NCBI GenBank assembly: GCA_027625915.1
Contig: JANTQA010000019.1
Coordinates: 1,121,001 to 1,185,000 of the forward strand
Direction: 5' to 3'
From: Anaeramoeba flamelloides
Taxonomy: Eukaryota; Metamonada; Anaeramoebidae
DNA: 64,000 bases
A program made the translations under genes and the position numbers. The number at the start of each line of letters is the position of its first letter. The stretch's first letter is position 1. Below are positions 33,639-44,024 of the stretch, one piece after another. The notes under the pieces were generated by a model. It ran no database searches. It saw only the letters and a program-made list of their open reading frames with translations, and had not been told where the DNA came from.

Positions 33639-35573
33639 ATGTCTGTCAAATTAGTTGATTATGTGTATTCAAATTCCTTAACAAAGGTCCAAACTGTGTT
33701 TGGAAACAACAAGGAAAACATTAACGAAATTATTTACGATCGAACCTTAGTGCATTGGGCCTGCACAGCAGGCAAATTGGAAATTACCAAATTCTTGTTG
33801 TCAAAAGGGGCCGACGTTAACCGAGCTGACAACATCGGAAGGATACCCTTACACGATGCATCAGATCAAGGAAGAGAAGATTTGATCAAAATCTTACTCG
33901 ATGCGGGATCCAAAATTGATCAGAAAGATCAAAAGGGGCTTACTCCACTGTACTATGCAGTTTCGTCACGAAGAATCGCACCTGTCAAGATTTTGATCAA
34001 GAGAGGAGCGAGGTTAGATTTTCATTTCGGTGACGAGGGGAAACTAGCCTTGCATTTTGCATGTAACATTGGCCGACCCGATATAGTTGAGCTCTTAATA
34101 AAGCATGGGGCCGATGTTGACGCAATGTCCACTGCGGGCTTTACCCCATTATATTATGCGATTGAAAGTGGCTTCGTTGGGTGTGTTGAAATGTTACTTA
34201 AACACAATGCGAATATGAATCTTATATTTGGTGATCAAAACCAAACAGCTCTGCATTATTCTGCACAGATCAATGATCTCAAAATAAGTGTACTTTTATT
34301 AAAATACGGCGCGGACCCAACAATTCAAGACTCTTTCAAATCAACACCAGCAGATTTAGCTGTGCAACCATTTAAATCCAAATTACAACAATATGCAAGG
34401 GTATTCGTTGATTACTGTGGGGCACTTTTACCTGAATTTATTGACGAATATCAATCTTGTTTAAACGAGACAAAAAATCAATTTATAGTGAACCCAAACA
34501 ATATTAAACAAGAAAAATTAATAGGGCAAGGCGGGTTTAGCAAAGTTTATCAAGGGCAATACCAAGGCAACAAAATTGCGATCAAACAGTTTCACGAAGA
34601 ACTAAACCCACAAAATTGTCAAATGTTTAAACGAGAAGTTGCGCTTTATTCAAAATGCCACCATCCCAATATTATCAAAATGGTTGGGTATCACTGTAAC
34701 GAATTAAAGAACCTTTCAAATCAACAATTAATCAATAAAGATCAAGATCAAGAAAAAAAAGCAAGCGTTAATAATACAAATCATAATATGCATGGGGGCA
34801 CTGATAAAAACAATCCAATTGTTGGATTGACATTAGAATCAAATTCCAAGCTGTATTCAAAATTTGAAACAAGGTTTACTTCAGAATCCGAGGAGCCTGA
34901 AGAATCTAAAAAATGCAATGAATCGGGATTGGTTACTTCAAATCATTCTGCAATGATGCTATTAGAATACTGTTCAAGTGATCTCGACAAAAGTATCAAA
35001 TACTTTAAAAAAAATAACAAATTGTTTGACAAATCAAGAATTTTAAAACTGATCCTTGATATTGCCCAGGGAATGAAATATCTTCATAACAATGGAATTG
35101 CACACCGTGACTTAAAACCCTCAAACATTTTTTTAACAGAACAAGATCATATAAAAATTGCCGACTTTGGTCTCAGCATATTCTTTCGCGATTCCAATTA
35201 TCAAAAAGTTGCCCCACAAGACAAACTCAAAAATGAAAAAATCTTTAACGTACCAATGTCCGTGAGAATAGGCACAGATCTATACATGGCACCGGAAATG
35301 ATGAACTCAGAACAAGGAAAATGCTCCTTCCCAATCGACATTTTTAGTTTTGGCCTCATAATGTACGAAATTGCCACCCTGAGAAAGCCACGCCAATTGG
35401 CCTCGTTAGCAAGGAAAGGCGCAGATTTGAAAAATTCAAACATTGAAATGCCCTCAAACATCGGTTGCCACCAAGAAATCATCGATCTTATTTATAAGTG
35501 TCTTGAAAAAGATCCTAAAAACCGCCCAACATTCACATCTATATGCGAGACCCTTGAGAAGATCGCAAAGTAA
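33639..35573 (+). CDS. Ankyrin-repeat protein kinase (TKL-like)
   Basis: 644 aa, one exon, ATG in context ACACAATGTC, TAA stop. Residues ~33-245 hold about seven ankyrin repeats (TLVHWACTAGKLEITKFLL, IPLHDASDQGREDLIKILL, LALHFACNIGRPDIVELLI and others). The kinase domain covers ~290-644: Gly loop GQGGFSKV 296-303, Lys316 in IAIK, Glu333 in KREV, HRDLKPSN 489-496, DFG 509-511, APE 551-553, C-lobe KNRPTF 627-632. HRDLKPSN and the ANK-kinase layout fit the tyrosine-kinase-like group, with Ser/Thr specificity expected. A hydrophilic insert of ~80 residues (~357-435, rich in Asn, Ser, Glu) lies in the N-lobe between the HPNI strand and the hinge (MMLLEYCSSDL). No TM helix or signal peptide, so cytosolic. 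Substrate unknown. Confidence 0.93.
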   Translation: MSVKLVDYVYSNSLTKVQTVFGNNKENINEIIYDRTLVHWACTAGKLEITKFLLSKGADVNRADNIGRIPLHDASDQGREDLIKILLDAGSKIDQKDQKGLTPLYYAVSSRRIAPVKILIKRGARLDFHFGDEGKLALHFACNIGRPDIVELLIKHGADVDAMSTAGFTPLYYAIESGFVGCVEMLLKHNANMNLIFGDQNQTALHYSAQINDLKISVLLLKYGADPTIQDSFKSTPADLAVQPFKSKLQQYARVFVDYCGALLPEFIDEYQSCLNETKNQFIVNPNNIKQEKLIGQGGFSKVYQGQYQGNKIAIKQFHEELNPQNCQMFKREVALYSKCHHPNIIKMVGYHCNELKNLSNQQLINKDQDQEKKASVNNTNHNMHGGTDKNNPIVGLTLESNSKLYSKFETRFTSESEEPEESKKCNESGLVTSNHSAMMLLEYCSSDLDKSIKYFKKNNKLFDKSRILKLILDIAQGMKYLHNNGIAHRDLKPSNIFLTEQDHIKIADFGLSIFFRDSNYQKVAPQDKLKNEKIFNVPMSVRIGTDLYMAPEMMNSEQGKCSFPIDIFSFGLIMYEIATLRKPRQLASLARKGADLKNSNIEMPSNIGCHQEIIDLIYKCLEKDPKNRPTFTSICETLEKIAK

Positions 35574-37331
35574 TTAACATCCAATGTTAAATATTTCGTT
35601 TCATGATTAAAATAACACCCAACTTTGTATATATGCTTGGGTTTCAGTTTTTTAATCAGAAACAAAAAAATTCAAAATTTTTCATTTTGATTTTTTATAT
35701 GTATTTTTATTGTCCCCATTATTATACGCGTGTTTGTATGTGTCTGTATACATATCCATCTATGTTATCTAACGAATTATACAACAAAAAAAAAAAAAAA
35801 AAAAAAATGAAATCTTAAATTATTAATATCATTAATTTTGAATGTCAATGTTTTCTTTTTTTGCATAAACTGTAAAGTGAAAAATTATAAACGGCGAAAA
35901 AAATTGATCAAAATTAGTAAAAATTTGTTTTTAGCAAATTAATAATTTTTGATATTAAAAAATCTAATCTATTTTTTAATACATTTTAATAAATAAATAT
36001 TCGGATTATTGTAATTTAATCATTTTTTAATTTTTTTTTTTTTTTTGATTTTATATTCTTTTTTTTGTTGTTTCAATTATTTTTTTTTTAATGTTATTTA
36101 CAATTCATGGTTGCTTAAATTTAATTAAAAGTTATTGTTTTTTTTTATTTTATTATTGAAGAGAGAATATTTTATAACAATTGACTCATGTTTGAAATGA
36201 ATACTTAACCTTAATAGAGTTCGAATTGTAGGAATGATCCTTGCAACAAAAACCTAACTCTTTTTAATCTCACATTTTTTTTTCTGGGAACTGTAGTCAA
36301 AATAATTTGTGAAGAAAAGTTTAATCCGTATTTCAAAATAAAAAAGCATGTTTTTTTGTTATAGAAGACTTATACTTCTACCGATCAAAGAAACCAACAA
36401 TAAACTATAATTAAATATGGTCTTGATTTCTTAAAGTTCTATTATATAAAAAAAAATTCTTAAAAACGAAGAATAAAATTCACGAATTTATCTCAAAAAA
36501 TAGAGTAAATTTATTTTTAAAAATTCGCTTTATTTCTTCAAAAAAAAACAAAAAACTTCAAAAAATTGAAAATATTACGAAAAAAGTGTCAACTAATTAC
36601 ATTCCTAATTTAAATTTTACTTAAAAGATAAAGGGGATTACTTTCAAAATTGATTTGAATTTAGGTATACTATTGGATAGTAAATTGGATGTTTCATTGG
36701 AACAAGAAGAAAAGAGTATCACATTTTTTATTATGAAATACGGATTATAGTCGTTCGACAAGTATTATATTGATTGCTGTATGTTATTGGAAACTCGATT
36801 GTACTTGGCTTTGGAAAAAAAATGACGTGTTCTGGCTATAGAAAACACTCCCAACGAACAAAAAAGAATTTGATAAAAAAAAATCCTAAGTCTCAAAAAA
36901 AATTGAAATTTCATAGTTCTTCTAGATTTCAGATAAAAAGAGAACACGACCAATGCTCTTTTGAGAAACTTTACCCTCGTTGAGATTATTTTTGATATTT
37001 GTAGAAAAAACTTTTGGTCCAGTCTTCTTAAATTACTTTAAATCTTCTATTTAAAGTCAAGAAATCCTGGTAAAATATCTTTAGTCTTGACTCAATTCGA
37101 AAGGGAATTAAGAAGATTGTTTTGGATCTTTACTGAAGAAGACAACGATTTCCCAAAATCGTTCCATAGTAACTACAATACTTGTCTTGTATTTTTTTTT
37201 GGTTCAAATCTCTTTTTTTAAAGTTGTTCTCTCAAATTTTCGACTAAAAATTTCACCAACCAAATATTTAGCTTTGAGAAAAAAGATCACATTTATTTTT
37301 TTTACTTTTGAGGGAATTTCTCTTGAATTAA
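35574..37331. other. Spacer between the ANK-kinase and the receptor-like gene
   Basis: About 1.75 kb. It contains the 3' flank of the kinase gene, a family G MITE (36293-36779) and a less AT-rich part (36780-37190). The latter carries a 69-codon open frame at 36774-36983 that starts within the MITE end, so it is unlikely to be a gene. A short hairpin (ACTTTAAAT/ATTTAAAGT) sits at 37035-37057, about 300 bp before the next ATG. Confidence 0.5.
36293..36779. mobile_element. Family G MITE, copy 2 (carries the empty site for a family A insertion)
   Basis: About 487 bp. Left arm GTCAAAATAATTTGTG then TTTAATCCGTATTTCAAAAT; right arm ATGAAATACGGATTATAG then TTGATTGCTG plus TA. The stretch GTGTCAACTAATTACATTCC at about 36586-36605 is the uninterrupted form of the site occupied in the copy at 47460-48066. 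Confidence 0.72.
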
Positions 37332-39791
37332 ATGATTACTCAAAACAAAATCAAAACAAAAATCTTGGTTTGTTTTCTTATTTTTACCATTCTCTTCTGT
37401 TTCTCTTTTGCTTGTTCACCGATTCAAAACGAATATACAAAACCTCACTTCCCACACGAAACGGAAACAAATTCCTTATGTAAGCAATTCCAAGTATCCT
37501 CGGATCCAGTTGGCATCGATCAACCCACAATAAGCTTTGTGGCAACAACTGACAACTTGCTTGTTGTTTGGTCTCAAAAGAATGCCATTACCGGAAGATT
37601 GTATGATTCTGTCAAAATGGAGCCAATTAGCAAAGAAATCGAAATCGCAAACTCTCAGTCATTAAGCATCCCATCGGTTGGCTTCTTTAACGAAACACAT
37701 TTTGTTCTTGTTTACAAAAACGATTCAACACCAAATAGCGAGAGTCATCTTTCAGGTCAAATATTGAGGATCCATCTGAATGGAACGGATTCTGAGATCC
37801 ACAAAGTCGGATCAGATTTCCAAATCAATGGTGAGGGCGAATCCCAATTCGAACACGATGATCCTAAAGTCTCTATTCTGGACGAAGACTATTTTATGGT
37901 TGTTTGGATGTGTTACTGTGACAGCGAGGACGATGAAAACGGTGACATTTATGGCCAATTCATCAAGCTCAAGCAATCCGGTGGCGAAATTGAAAAGATT
38001 GGCAACCAAACCCTTATTAATACCTATATTCCCCATTACCAAGCAATCCCACAGATCGAGAAACTCAGCCAAACAGGAGAAAAATTTGTTGTAGTTTGGG
38101 ATAGCTATGGCCAGGACGGGTCGGGAGACGGGATCTATGGTCAATTTTTTAAAATGGACAACAGCGCCACGGGCTCTGAACACATTGAAAAAATTGGATC
38201 TGAATTTCGAATAAATACCTATACCAAATACGATCAAATGAATCCACAGATCACTTCCCTGGCAAACTTTACAAAGTTTGTTGTTGTGTGGGTGCACTAC
38301 CATTCAAGTTCTTCTGACTATGGTAATTCTGCAATTGTTGGGCAAGTTTTTGATTCAAAAACTGGATCCACAATTGGCCAAGAATTCCGAATTAAGACAT
38401 ATTCCTGGAGTTATGACACCCAACCAGATGTTTCTTCAGCATCAAATAACCAATTTGTGATAGCTTGGGGCAGCAACCAATACGACAAGCCACAGCAGGA
38501 ACTTTATCTGAAATTATTCAATGTAACCCAGCAAAACGAAGTTGAAGCTATTGGGAATGAATTTAAAATTGTGACCAATAGTGACAACGATCAATATTCA
38601 CCATCAATGACAAAAACGTACCCTAACCCAGGTTCCAAAATTGCGCTCACTTGGTCAAGCAACGGTAAATTTATGAACCAAATCCAGGCCAAAATATTAT
38701 CCTTACCAATCGATTATACAGTGCAAATCAATAAAGTGTTAAAAAACCAAACAATCGGCAAAAGTGGAAAGCTAGAATACCAATTTGATTCTGATACCTT
38801 CCAAGACACTGACGATACCACCCTCGAATATACCTTCGCTGTATTTGACGATGAACATCAACTCCGTTTAAAAGAGAAAGATACCTTTTGGGTAACATTA
38901 AATTCGAAGGAAAGAAAGTTTTCGTTTGATACATCAGATCTATCATATCAAAACCAGTCATTCACTTATATCATCGATGTCACCGCTTCAAATATGTGTA
39001 CTGAGCAAACCGAATCCTTTCAAATCAATCTTGTTATTGACCAATCCCCTTTAATAATTTCATCAGTCGTCTCTGCTTGTTGCTCTGTTATAATCTGCGG
39101 GATATTACTTGGTTATTTAGTGACCAAAAGGAAAAAAGGTACGAAGAAACATAAAACAAAAAAAAACCAAGACGTCCAACTTAATCAAAGTCTTCTACAG
39201 CCCACATCATCCGAGAAAAACCCCAAAGAAGGAAAGCACAAGGAGAATAAATTAAATGATAACCTTGGGGGTAATACTCAATATGCAAATGATCAGAAAC
39301 AGAAACTCAAAGTCAAATATTTATTGCTTTTTATATTTCTTCAATTCTTTTCAACATTTTACCCCTTCACTTTTCATGCATTAGTAGTCAGAGACAATAC
39401 TACCTCTCGAAGTTGGATGGCAGCCTTTCTTATTTTATCTCTCCTAACATTCTTGCTATTACAACTCTATTCAATAATCGCATTTCTTTATATATCAGAT
39501 TTATTTGCAAAAGTGTCCATTTCGAATAAATTATTATTCGCTTCCATTCCTTTATGGACAGTTTGTTTAATAATGGATATTGCAATACTTAAAAAAGACA
39601 GCACACATCATTATGCACTGATACTACCGATATTGTCTTTGTTTTTGTTAGCCATTTATTGCTTTCTTGTTCTCCTATACATTTCACTGAGAAAAAAATC
39701 TAGCGACAATACTAAAACACAAGATATTTTTTCAGATGCATTGAGCAGCAGTAGTAATTCTAAAAGCAGTAATCAGAGTCTTAGCGATTAG
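37332..39791 (+). CDS. Secreted-repeat, cadherin-like, five-TM membrane protein
   Basis: 819 aa, one exon. A signal peptide (ILVCFLIFTILFCFSFACS) occupies ~10-30. Residues ~70-455 carry five or six beta-type repeats of the pattern FRINTYTKYDQMNPQIT, FVVVWDSYGQDGSGDGIYGQ. This repeat is common in large predicted surface proteins of some protists and bacteria. Then comes an Ig/cadherin-like domain (~460-565; LEYTFAVFDDEHQLR, FTYIIDVTASN). TM1 lies at ~571-597 with a basic stop (TKRKKGTKKHKTKK). A hydrophilic linker and TM2-TM5 follow (~661-686, 696-720, 734-753, 760-785). The tail is Ser/Asn-rich. Expected topology: repeats outside the cell, linker inside. Likely a surface adhesion or sensing protein; ligand unknown. 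Less AT-rich than its flanks. Confidence 0.85.
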   Translation: MITQNKIKTKILVCFLIFTILFCFSFACSPIQNEYTKPHFPHETETNSLCKQFQVSSDPVGIDQPTISFVATTDNLLVVWSQKNAITGRLYDSVKMEPISKEIEIANSQSLSIPSVGFFNETHFVLVYKNDSTPNSESHLSGQILRIHLNGTDSEIHKVGSDFQINGEGESQFEHDDPKVSILDEDYFMVVWMCYCDSEDDENGDIYGQFIKLKQSGGEIEKIGNQTLINTYIPHYQAIPQIEKLSQTGEKFVVVWDSYGQDGSGDGIYGQFFKMDNSATGSEHIEKIGSEFRINTYTKYDQMNPQITSLANFTKFVVVWVHYHSSSSDYGNSAIVGQVFDSKTGSTIGQEFRIKTYSWSYDTQPDVSSASNNQFVIAWGSNQYDKPQQELYLKLFNVTQQNEVEAIGNEFKIVTNSDNDQYSPSMTKTYPNPGSKIALTWSSNGKFMNQIQAKILSLPIDYTVQINKVLKNQTIGKSGKLEYQFDSDTFQDTDDTTLEYTFAVFDDEHQLRLKEKDTFWVTLNSKERKFSFDTSDLSYQNQSFTYIIDVTASNMCTEQTESFQINLVIDQSPLIISSVVSACCSVIICGILLGYLVTKRKKGTKKHKTKKNQDVQLNQSLLQPTSSEKNPKEGKHKENKLNDNLGGNTQYANDQKQKLKVKYLLLFIFLQFFSTFYPFTFHALVVRDNTTSRSWMAAFLILSLLTFLLLQLYSIIAFLYISDLFAKVSISNKLLFASIPLWTVCLIMDIAILKKDSTHHYALILPILSLFLLAIYCFLVLLYISLRKKSSDNTKTQDIFSDALSSSSNSKSSNQSLSD

Positions 39792-41410
39792 AATCAGAGA
39801 GTTATCGTTTTTTTTTTTCTTTTTTTTTTTCATTTCAATCTTTCTTTTTTATATTGACAAAATACTTTTTATGAAAAAAAAGTGGCACTATTTATATATA
39901 TTATACTCCTAATTTCAATTCCTGCTTTTGAATTTTGAAATATTTTTTTTACTTTTTATTTTTAAATTTGCTTTTTAAATTTTATTTTAAACGAAAATAT
40001 GCAGGATAAATATAATACAAGTTTTGATGATAACACGAATTATCACGATATTAGCAATAAATCCTATGATAATATTATAAAATCATCACTAATCCATCTT
40101 GAACGACAAAATCATACAATTGTGATAAATCGCAATTATCTCGATAAAGTAACAATTGTGAAAACAAAGAAAATTATTTTTTAAAATAACATTAAAAAAA
40201 AAATATCTTGAAGTTTACAAATCTTCGAGACTTTTACAACGTCCCCACCCTTTAAAAATGTTAGAAAGTTTCTGAAATGGATGTAAAGTTGCTTCAAGTG
40301 TTTGAAAGGTTTTGAAAGACATAAAGATTTATAAAATATATGGGTGTTTTTTGTAGTGGAAGAAAAATTTTAATTTAATTTTTTATTTATGTTATAAAAG
40401 TAAAATCTCGAGTGAAAATTATGATCAAGCAAAATATTCACCCATTTTAAAAATATTCTTGAATATAAAATAATTGTTTTTTTGTTAGAGTTATTACTTC
40501 ACAGTTAATTAATTAAAAAGAATTATGAGTGATTTTACTACTTAATTATTCTCGAGTAAAAAAAACCTTTAAACTCTAGTTGTTTTTTCTGTCAAATACA
40601 ATGATGCACATATGAGAAGAGTAAGAATAAAAAAAAATTAATATCTAAATAATGTTTAGAGTTTTTAATAGTTGGTGATCATCTAGCTATGTTATTGGGA
40701 AAAGTTTTGAAAAGTGAACAATTCTCATTAAACTTGAATATAGTATAAAAATGATTTAATTTAATTTCAGTACCCAAAAAAAAAACGCCTTATTTAAAGA
40801 ACAGGTGACAGGTTGGTTGTTTTAGAAGATCTTTTAGCCAATACAATTTACAACACCACAATAAACTGAAAAAACATTTATTTGTTCTTTTTTTTTTATT
40901 ACGATTGTTGATGTTAAAGATCGATTGATCTACCAATCAAACGAAATCTTAAATATCAACAATCTTTATTTAATCCTTGATATAATTATTTTTGATTTTT
41001 TTTTTTTTGATTTTTAAAAATAATAATTTATTCGCTTTGCAAGATCTTTTTTTTGTTCAAATAAAATTTTGTTGTAAAAATATTACTAAATTAGCTAAAT
41101 ACTCATCAACTTTTATATCGCGATTTTTTATTATGTATTAATACATACAACAATTATGGAGATTTTTTAGAATATCATGTTATTCATATTATTGTGATAA
41201 TATTGAATATAGCGATTGTCTAAAATATCACGTTTTATATCCAATATCAAGTTTTTATAGCCATCAAACCCCACCGTGAAAAGTTTTTCGTTTAATAAAT
41301 TTTTTTTCTATTTTAAAAAAATTTTTTTGTGAAATAAAAAAGTAAATCTTTAGGATATAATAAAATAATCATTTCAATTTTTGTTTTTGAATCAAAAAAG
41401 AAACATTTTT

Positions 41411-41666
41411 CTGGAACTGCCCAGCCTATGAAAATAATCGTAAAATCTGGATATCTGAATTAAAAAAATTTAACATCTCTAATATATTAAAAAATAATAT
41501 TACTATTTTTGATATTATTAGAAAAAGAGATTCATTGTATTTATTAGCCTTAATAGGTAATAAATTTATTTTTGAGTCTTTAACAAAATTCCTAAATCAT
41601 AATTTAGGAATTCGGGCAAATAAGAGGAATTAAAAACTCCTCCGTTAAATAATAAAAAAAAAAAAA
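41411..41666 (+). mobile_element. 5'-truncated LINE 3' end with 17-bp target-site duplication
   Basis: An in-frame 73-codon C-terminus (WNCPAYENNRKIWISELKKF to FLNHNLGIRANKRN) ends in TAA at 41631-41633. A short hairpin GAGGAATTAAAAACTCCTC and an A-rich tail follow. The WNCPxYExNRxIW motif is the end of the zinc-binding region after the reverse transcriptase of many non-LTR elements. Flanks AAAAAAGAAACATTTTT at 41394-41410 and 41667-41683 are identical, a target-site duplication. Related, more decayed copies are at 50220-51590 and 58150-59250. Confidence 0.82.
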
Positions 41667-42204
41667 AAAAAAGAAACATTTTTTTTGTATTTAATAAAAA
41701 TTAAAAATTGAAGAATAAAAGAATAGAAATCATAAAAAATTGAAAATAGTTTTCAATCATTGTTTGGAAATTAATTAAATATAAGATTTTTATATTTTAA
41801 TAATTAAAAAATCCCATTTAATAAACAATTTTAGAAGATTCATTTGTCAATCTTAAACCAAAAAACTGGAGTAACTAATTTTTTTTCCTCTATATTATAA
41901 ATTTTATGGTTCAACATAGCTTTGAGGTTTATCATCAAAATTTATATTTTTTTCTTTGGTATAACATGACGAAAATTTATCATAGAATATATTTCTATGT
42001 TTTCTAATTGTCTTGGTTAAATTTGGAATTACGATAACCAAAATTCATCCATTAATATATTATTTATCTTTATTAATCACAATTTTTAGTCAATTATCTG
42101 GATATTTTAGACAAAAACCAAGTTTCTAGAATATTGTGACATGTATCTGATCTTTTTTTTTTTTTTTCAATTGTCAATGTTTTATTGAATATTATAATTT
42201 TATA

Positions 42205-42397
42205 CATTGAGTTCCACTTTTAAAGCACAAATTTGATCAAAAATTAAGGTACAAAAAAAAATTTCGAAGTAAAGCACAAAATATAATTCTAGAATCCAAA
42301 AAATGTGAATTAATTTGAGATTTTTTTATATTTGAATTTGGGTTTTTTTTTTGCAAATTAGTTTTCAAAGTTTCTACAGTAAAAGTGGAACTCCGGG
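42205..42397. mobile_element. Family A palindromic MITE, copy 6 (diverged)
   Basis: 193 bp; CATTGAGTTCCACTTTTAAA left and AAAAGTGGAACTCCGGG right, TA on both sides (42203-42204 and 42398-42399). The arms are notably more diverged than in copies 4 and 5. Confidence 0.72.
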
Positions 42398-42678
42398 TAA
42401 TATTAATCAATATATGTATTTTTTATCCGAGATTTAAATATATATCATCAGGATAAATAGAAACTATAAATAAGGGGTAAATATCAAAAAAAAATAATAG
42501 TCGAGCGATTTTCAAAAACTGTGAACTAAAATTGAAAAAAGGTATCATTAAAACATCTGATAAGCTTCAATAAGTGTTTGAAAATTTTTGCTTACTTTTT
42601 CATTTTGTAAATTTTTAAACCTGTGCTTTGAAGAAAGCATTTAATTGGTTTAAATGTGATCAAACTTTGTAAAATTAG

Positions 42679-42897
42679 TTGATCTTCAAAATATTCTTTG
42701 TTAAGAACTGCTTTGAAAGAATAGAAATTATCAGTATTTCGAAGATTCATCAAAAGGAAATTGAATTAAAAATTTTTTTAAATTATTTTGAATTTATCAG
42801 TACACCAAACTTGAAAGAACTATATTATATTATCCTTTGTCGTGCTTCTTTTAAACAACTTTCTATTCGAAGAAAAAGTTTAAATAAATCAAAATAA
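42679..42897 (+). pseudogene. Coding-like fragment, family unknown
   Basis: 72 codons without an ATG start, reading FKIFFVKNCFERIEIISISK, then IELKIFLNYFEFISTPNL and ELYYIILCRASFKQLS. In-frame coding-like sequence continues upstream (about 42600) across stops. Helical, repeat-like character; it could be a remnant of a larger host gene. No family recognised. Confidence 0.25.
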
Positions 42898-43037
42898 GGA
42901 ATATTTTTATTTTTATTCTCTGTTATTTATGTTGTTGAACAATTCGTCAAAAAAATTCATTAATTTGTAAATTTTTATTTTTTTTATTTATAAATAATTA
43001 AATGATTTGACTGTAATTCAGTAAAAAGGATGAATTT

Positions 43038-44024
43038 TTAATAATATGAGTGTGTAAGAATATAATTTCGGTGAAGGTACTCATCCAAAGTATATGAATA
43101 TTCATCATTAATAAAATAATCAAGTTCAAGTAAGAGATGGAAATGATTTGTTGATAAATGAATATTTGGTCTGAGCTTGAGAATATGATGATATATTTTC
43201 CTCAAGGTTTCTTTCATAGTCTGCATTAAATAAGAAATTACAACCATTGGCGAAAGATCTTTGCCATCTTCACAAACAATTAAAACTTTTTGAATTTTTT
43301 CTTTTTCCTTTTCTTTTTCTTTTTCTTTCTCTTGATCTTTTTTTTGTTCTTGATTCCTTTTCTTCCTGTTTTTCTTTTTCTTTTCATTCTCTTTTTCATT
43401 TTCATTTTCGTTTTCATTTTCGTTTTTAATTACTTTTTCTTCTTTTGTTTTGTTTTCCTGTTTTTCTTCTTTTTCTTGATCTTTTTCTTGTTTATTTGTA
43501 TTTGCGTTTTCTTTATCTTTATTTAGGCTAACTTCTTGATCTTTTTCGTTTTCTTTTTCTTTCTCTTGATCTTTTTTTTGTTCTTTATTACTTTTCTTCC
43601 CGTTTTTCTTTTTCTTTTCATTCTCTTTTTCATTTACATTTTCATTATCGTTTTTAATGACTTTTTCTTCTTTTGTTTTGTTTACTTCGTTTTCTTGACG
43701 AATTCTTGCACTATTTTCTTTCTCTTTTTTTAATTCATTTGTTCTCTTTTCTTCCTCTTTTTTTTGTTTATTGAAAAGCTCACTATTTTGTTTTTTGACT
43801 TTTTCAATCAACTCACGAGTTAACATTAATGATTCAAGCTTGTTTTTTTCCCTCCCTGAAAAATTTATTTCATAAAATTGGATATCGGTAAAATTTTTAA
43901 CAAAATTAGGAAGATTACAAGTAATTATTGTTGAGATCCCAAATTTGTAGAGAGTTTCAAAGTTCTTGATAGCTTTTGAGTCACAGAAGTAGAGGTAACT
44001 TGTAACTTTGGAAAAACCACTCAT
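43038..44024 (-). CDS. Dual-specificity-phosphatase-like protein, predicted catalytically dead, with large K/E insert
   Basis: 328 aa from the ATG at 44024. The N-terminal half of a DSP fold (~1-70: KVTSYLYFCDSKAIKNFETL, ISTIITCNLPNF, IQFYEINFSG) is separated by a ~175-residue charged insert from the second half. That half (KVLIVCEDGKDLSPMVVISYL, TLRKIYHHILKLRPNIHLST, FHLLLELDYF) matches the P-loop and following helices. Active enzymes have HCxxGxxR. Here Cys251 is present, but the preceding His is Val and the Arg position (257) is Leu, so phosphate binding and catalysis should be lost. The fold is otherwise complete, which suggests a binding or STYX-like pseudophosphatase. The insert contains a duplicated block of about 45-50 residues beginning NKTKEEKVIKN. 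Confidence 0.82.
   Translation of the reverse strand: MSGFSKVTSYLYFCDSKAIKNFETLYKFGISTIITCNLPNFVKNFTDIQFYEINFSGREKNKLESLMLTRELIEKVKKQNSELFNKQKKEEEKRTNELKKEKENSARIRQENEVNKTKEEKVIKNDNENVNEKENEKKKKNGKKSNKEQKKDQEKEKENEKDQEVSLNKDKENANTNKQEKDQEKEEKQENKTKEEKVIKNENENENENEKENEKKKKNRKKRNQEQKKDQEKEKEKEKEKEKIQKVLIVCEDGKDLSPMVVISYLMQTMKETLRKIYHHILKLRPNIHLSTNHFHLLLELDYFINDEYSYTLDEYLHRNYILTHSYY

Larger units (their letters stand above)
39792..43037. other. Spacer with LINE fragment, MITE and decayed coding pieces
   Basis: About 3.2 kb. A 61-codon open frame at 39999-40184 (MQDKYNTSFDDNTNYHDISN) starts with ATG but is low-complexity and is probably chance. The LINE end is at 41411-41666, the family A copy at 42205-42397 and a coding-like fragment at 42679-42897. 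Elsewhere, including 40200-41390 and 41690-42200, I see nothing. Confidence 0.5.

Noticed and set aside
36774-36983. 69-codon frame with basic composition next to the family G MITE
   Set aside because: Its start lies within the MITE end, both strands are equally open, and no domain or splice partner is visible.
37812-38303. 163-codon minus-strand frame within the receptor-like gene
   Set aside because: It lies opposite a well-supported coding region, lacks domain sense and stays open because of biased codon use.
43290-43733. Phe-rich plus-strand frames resembling membrane proteins
   Set aside because: Antisense of the Lys/Glu insert in the pseudophosphatase.
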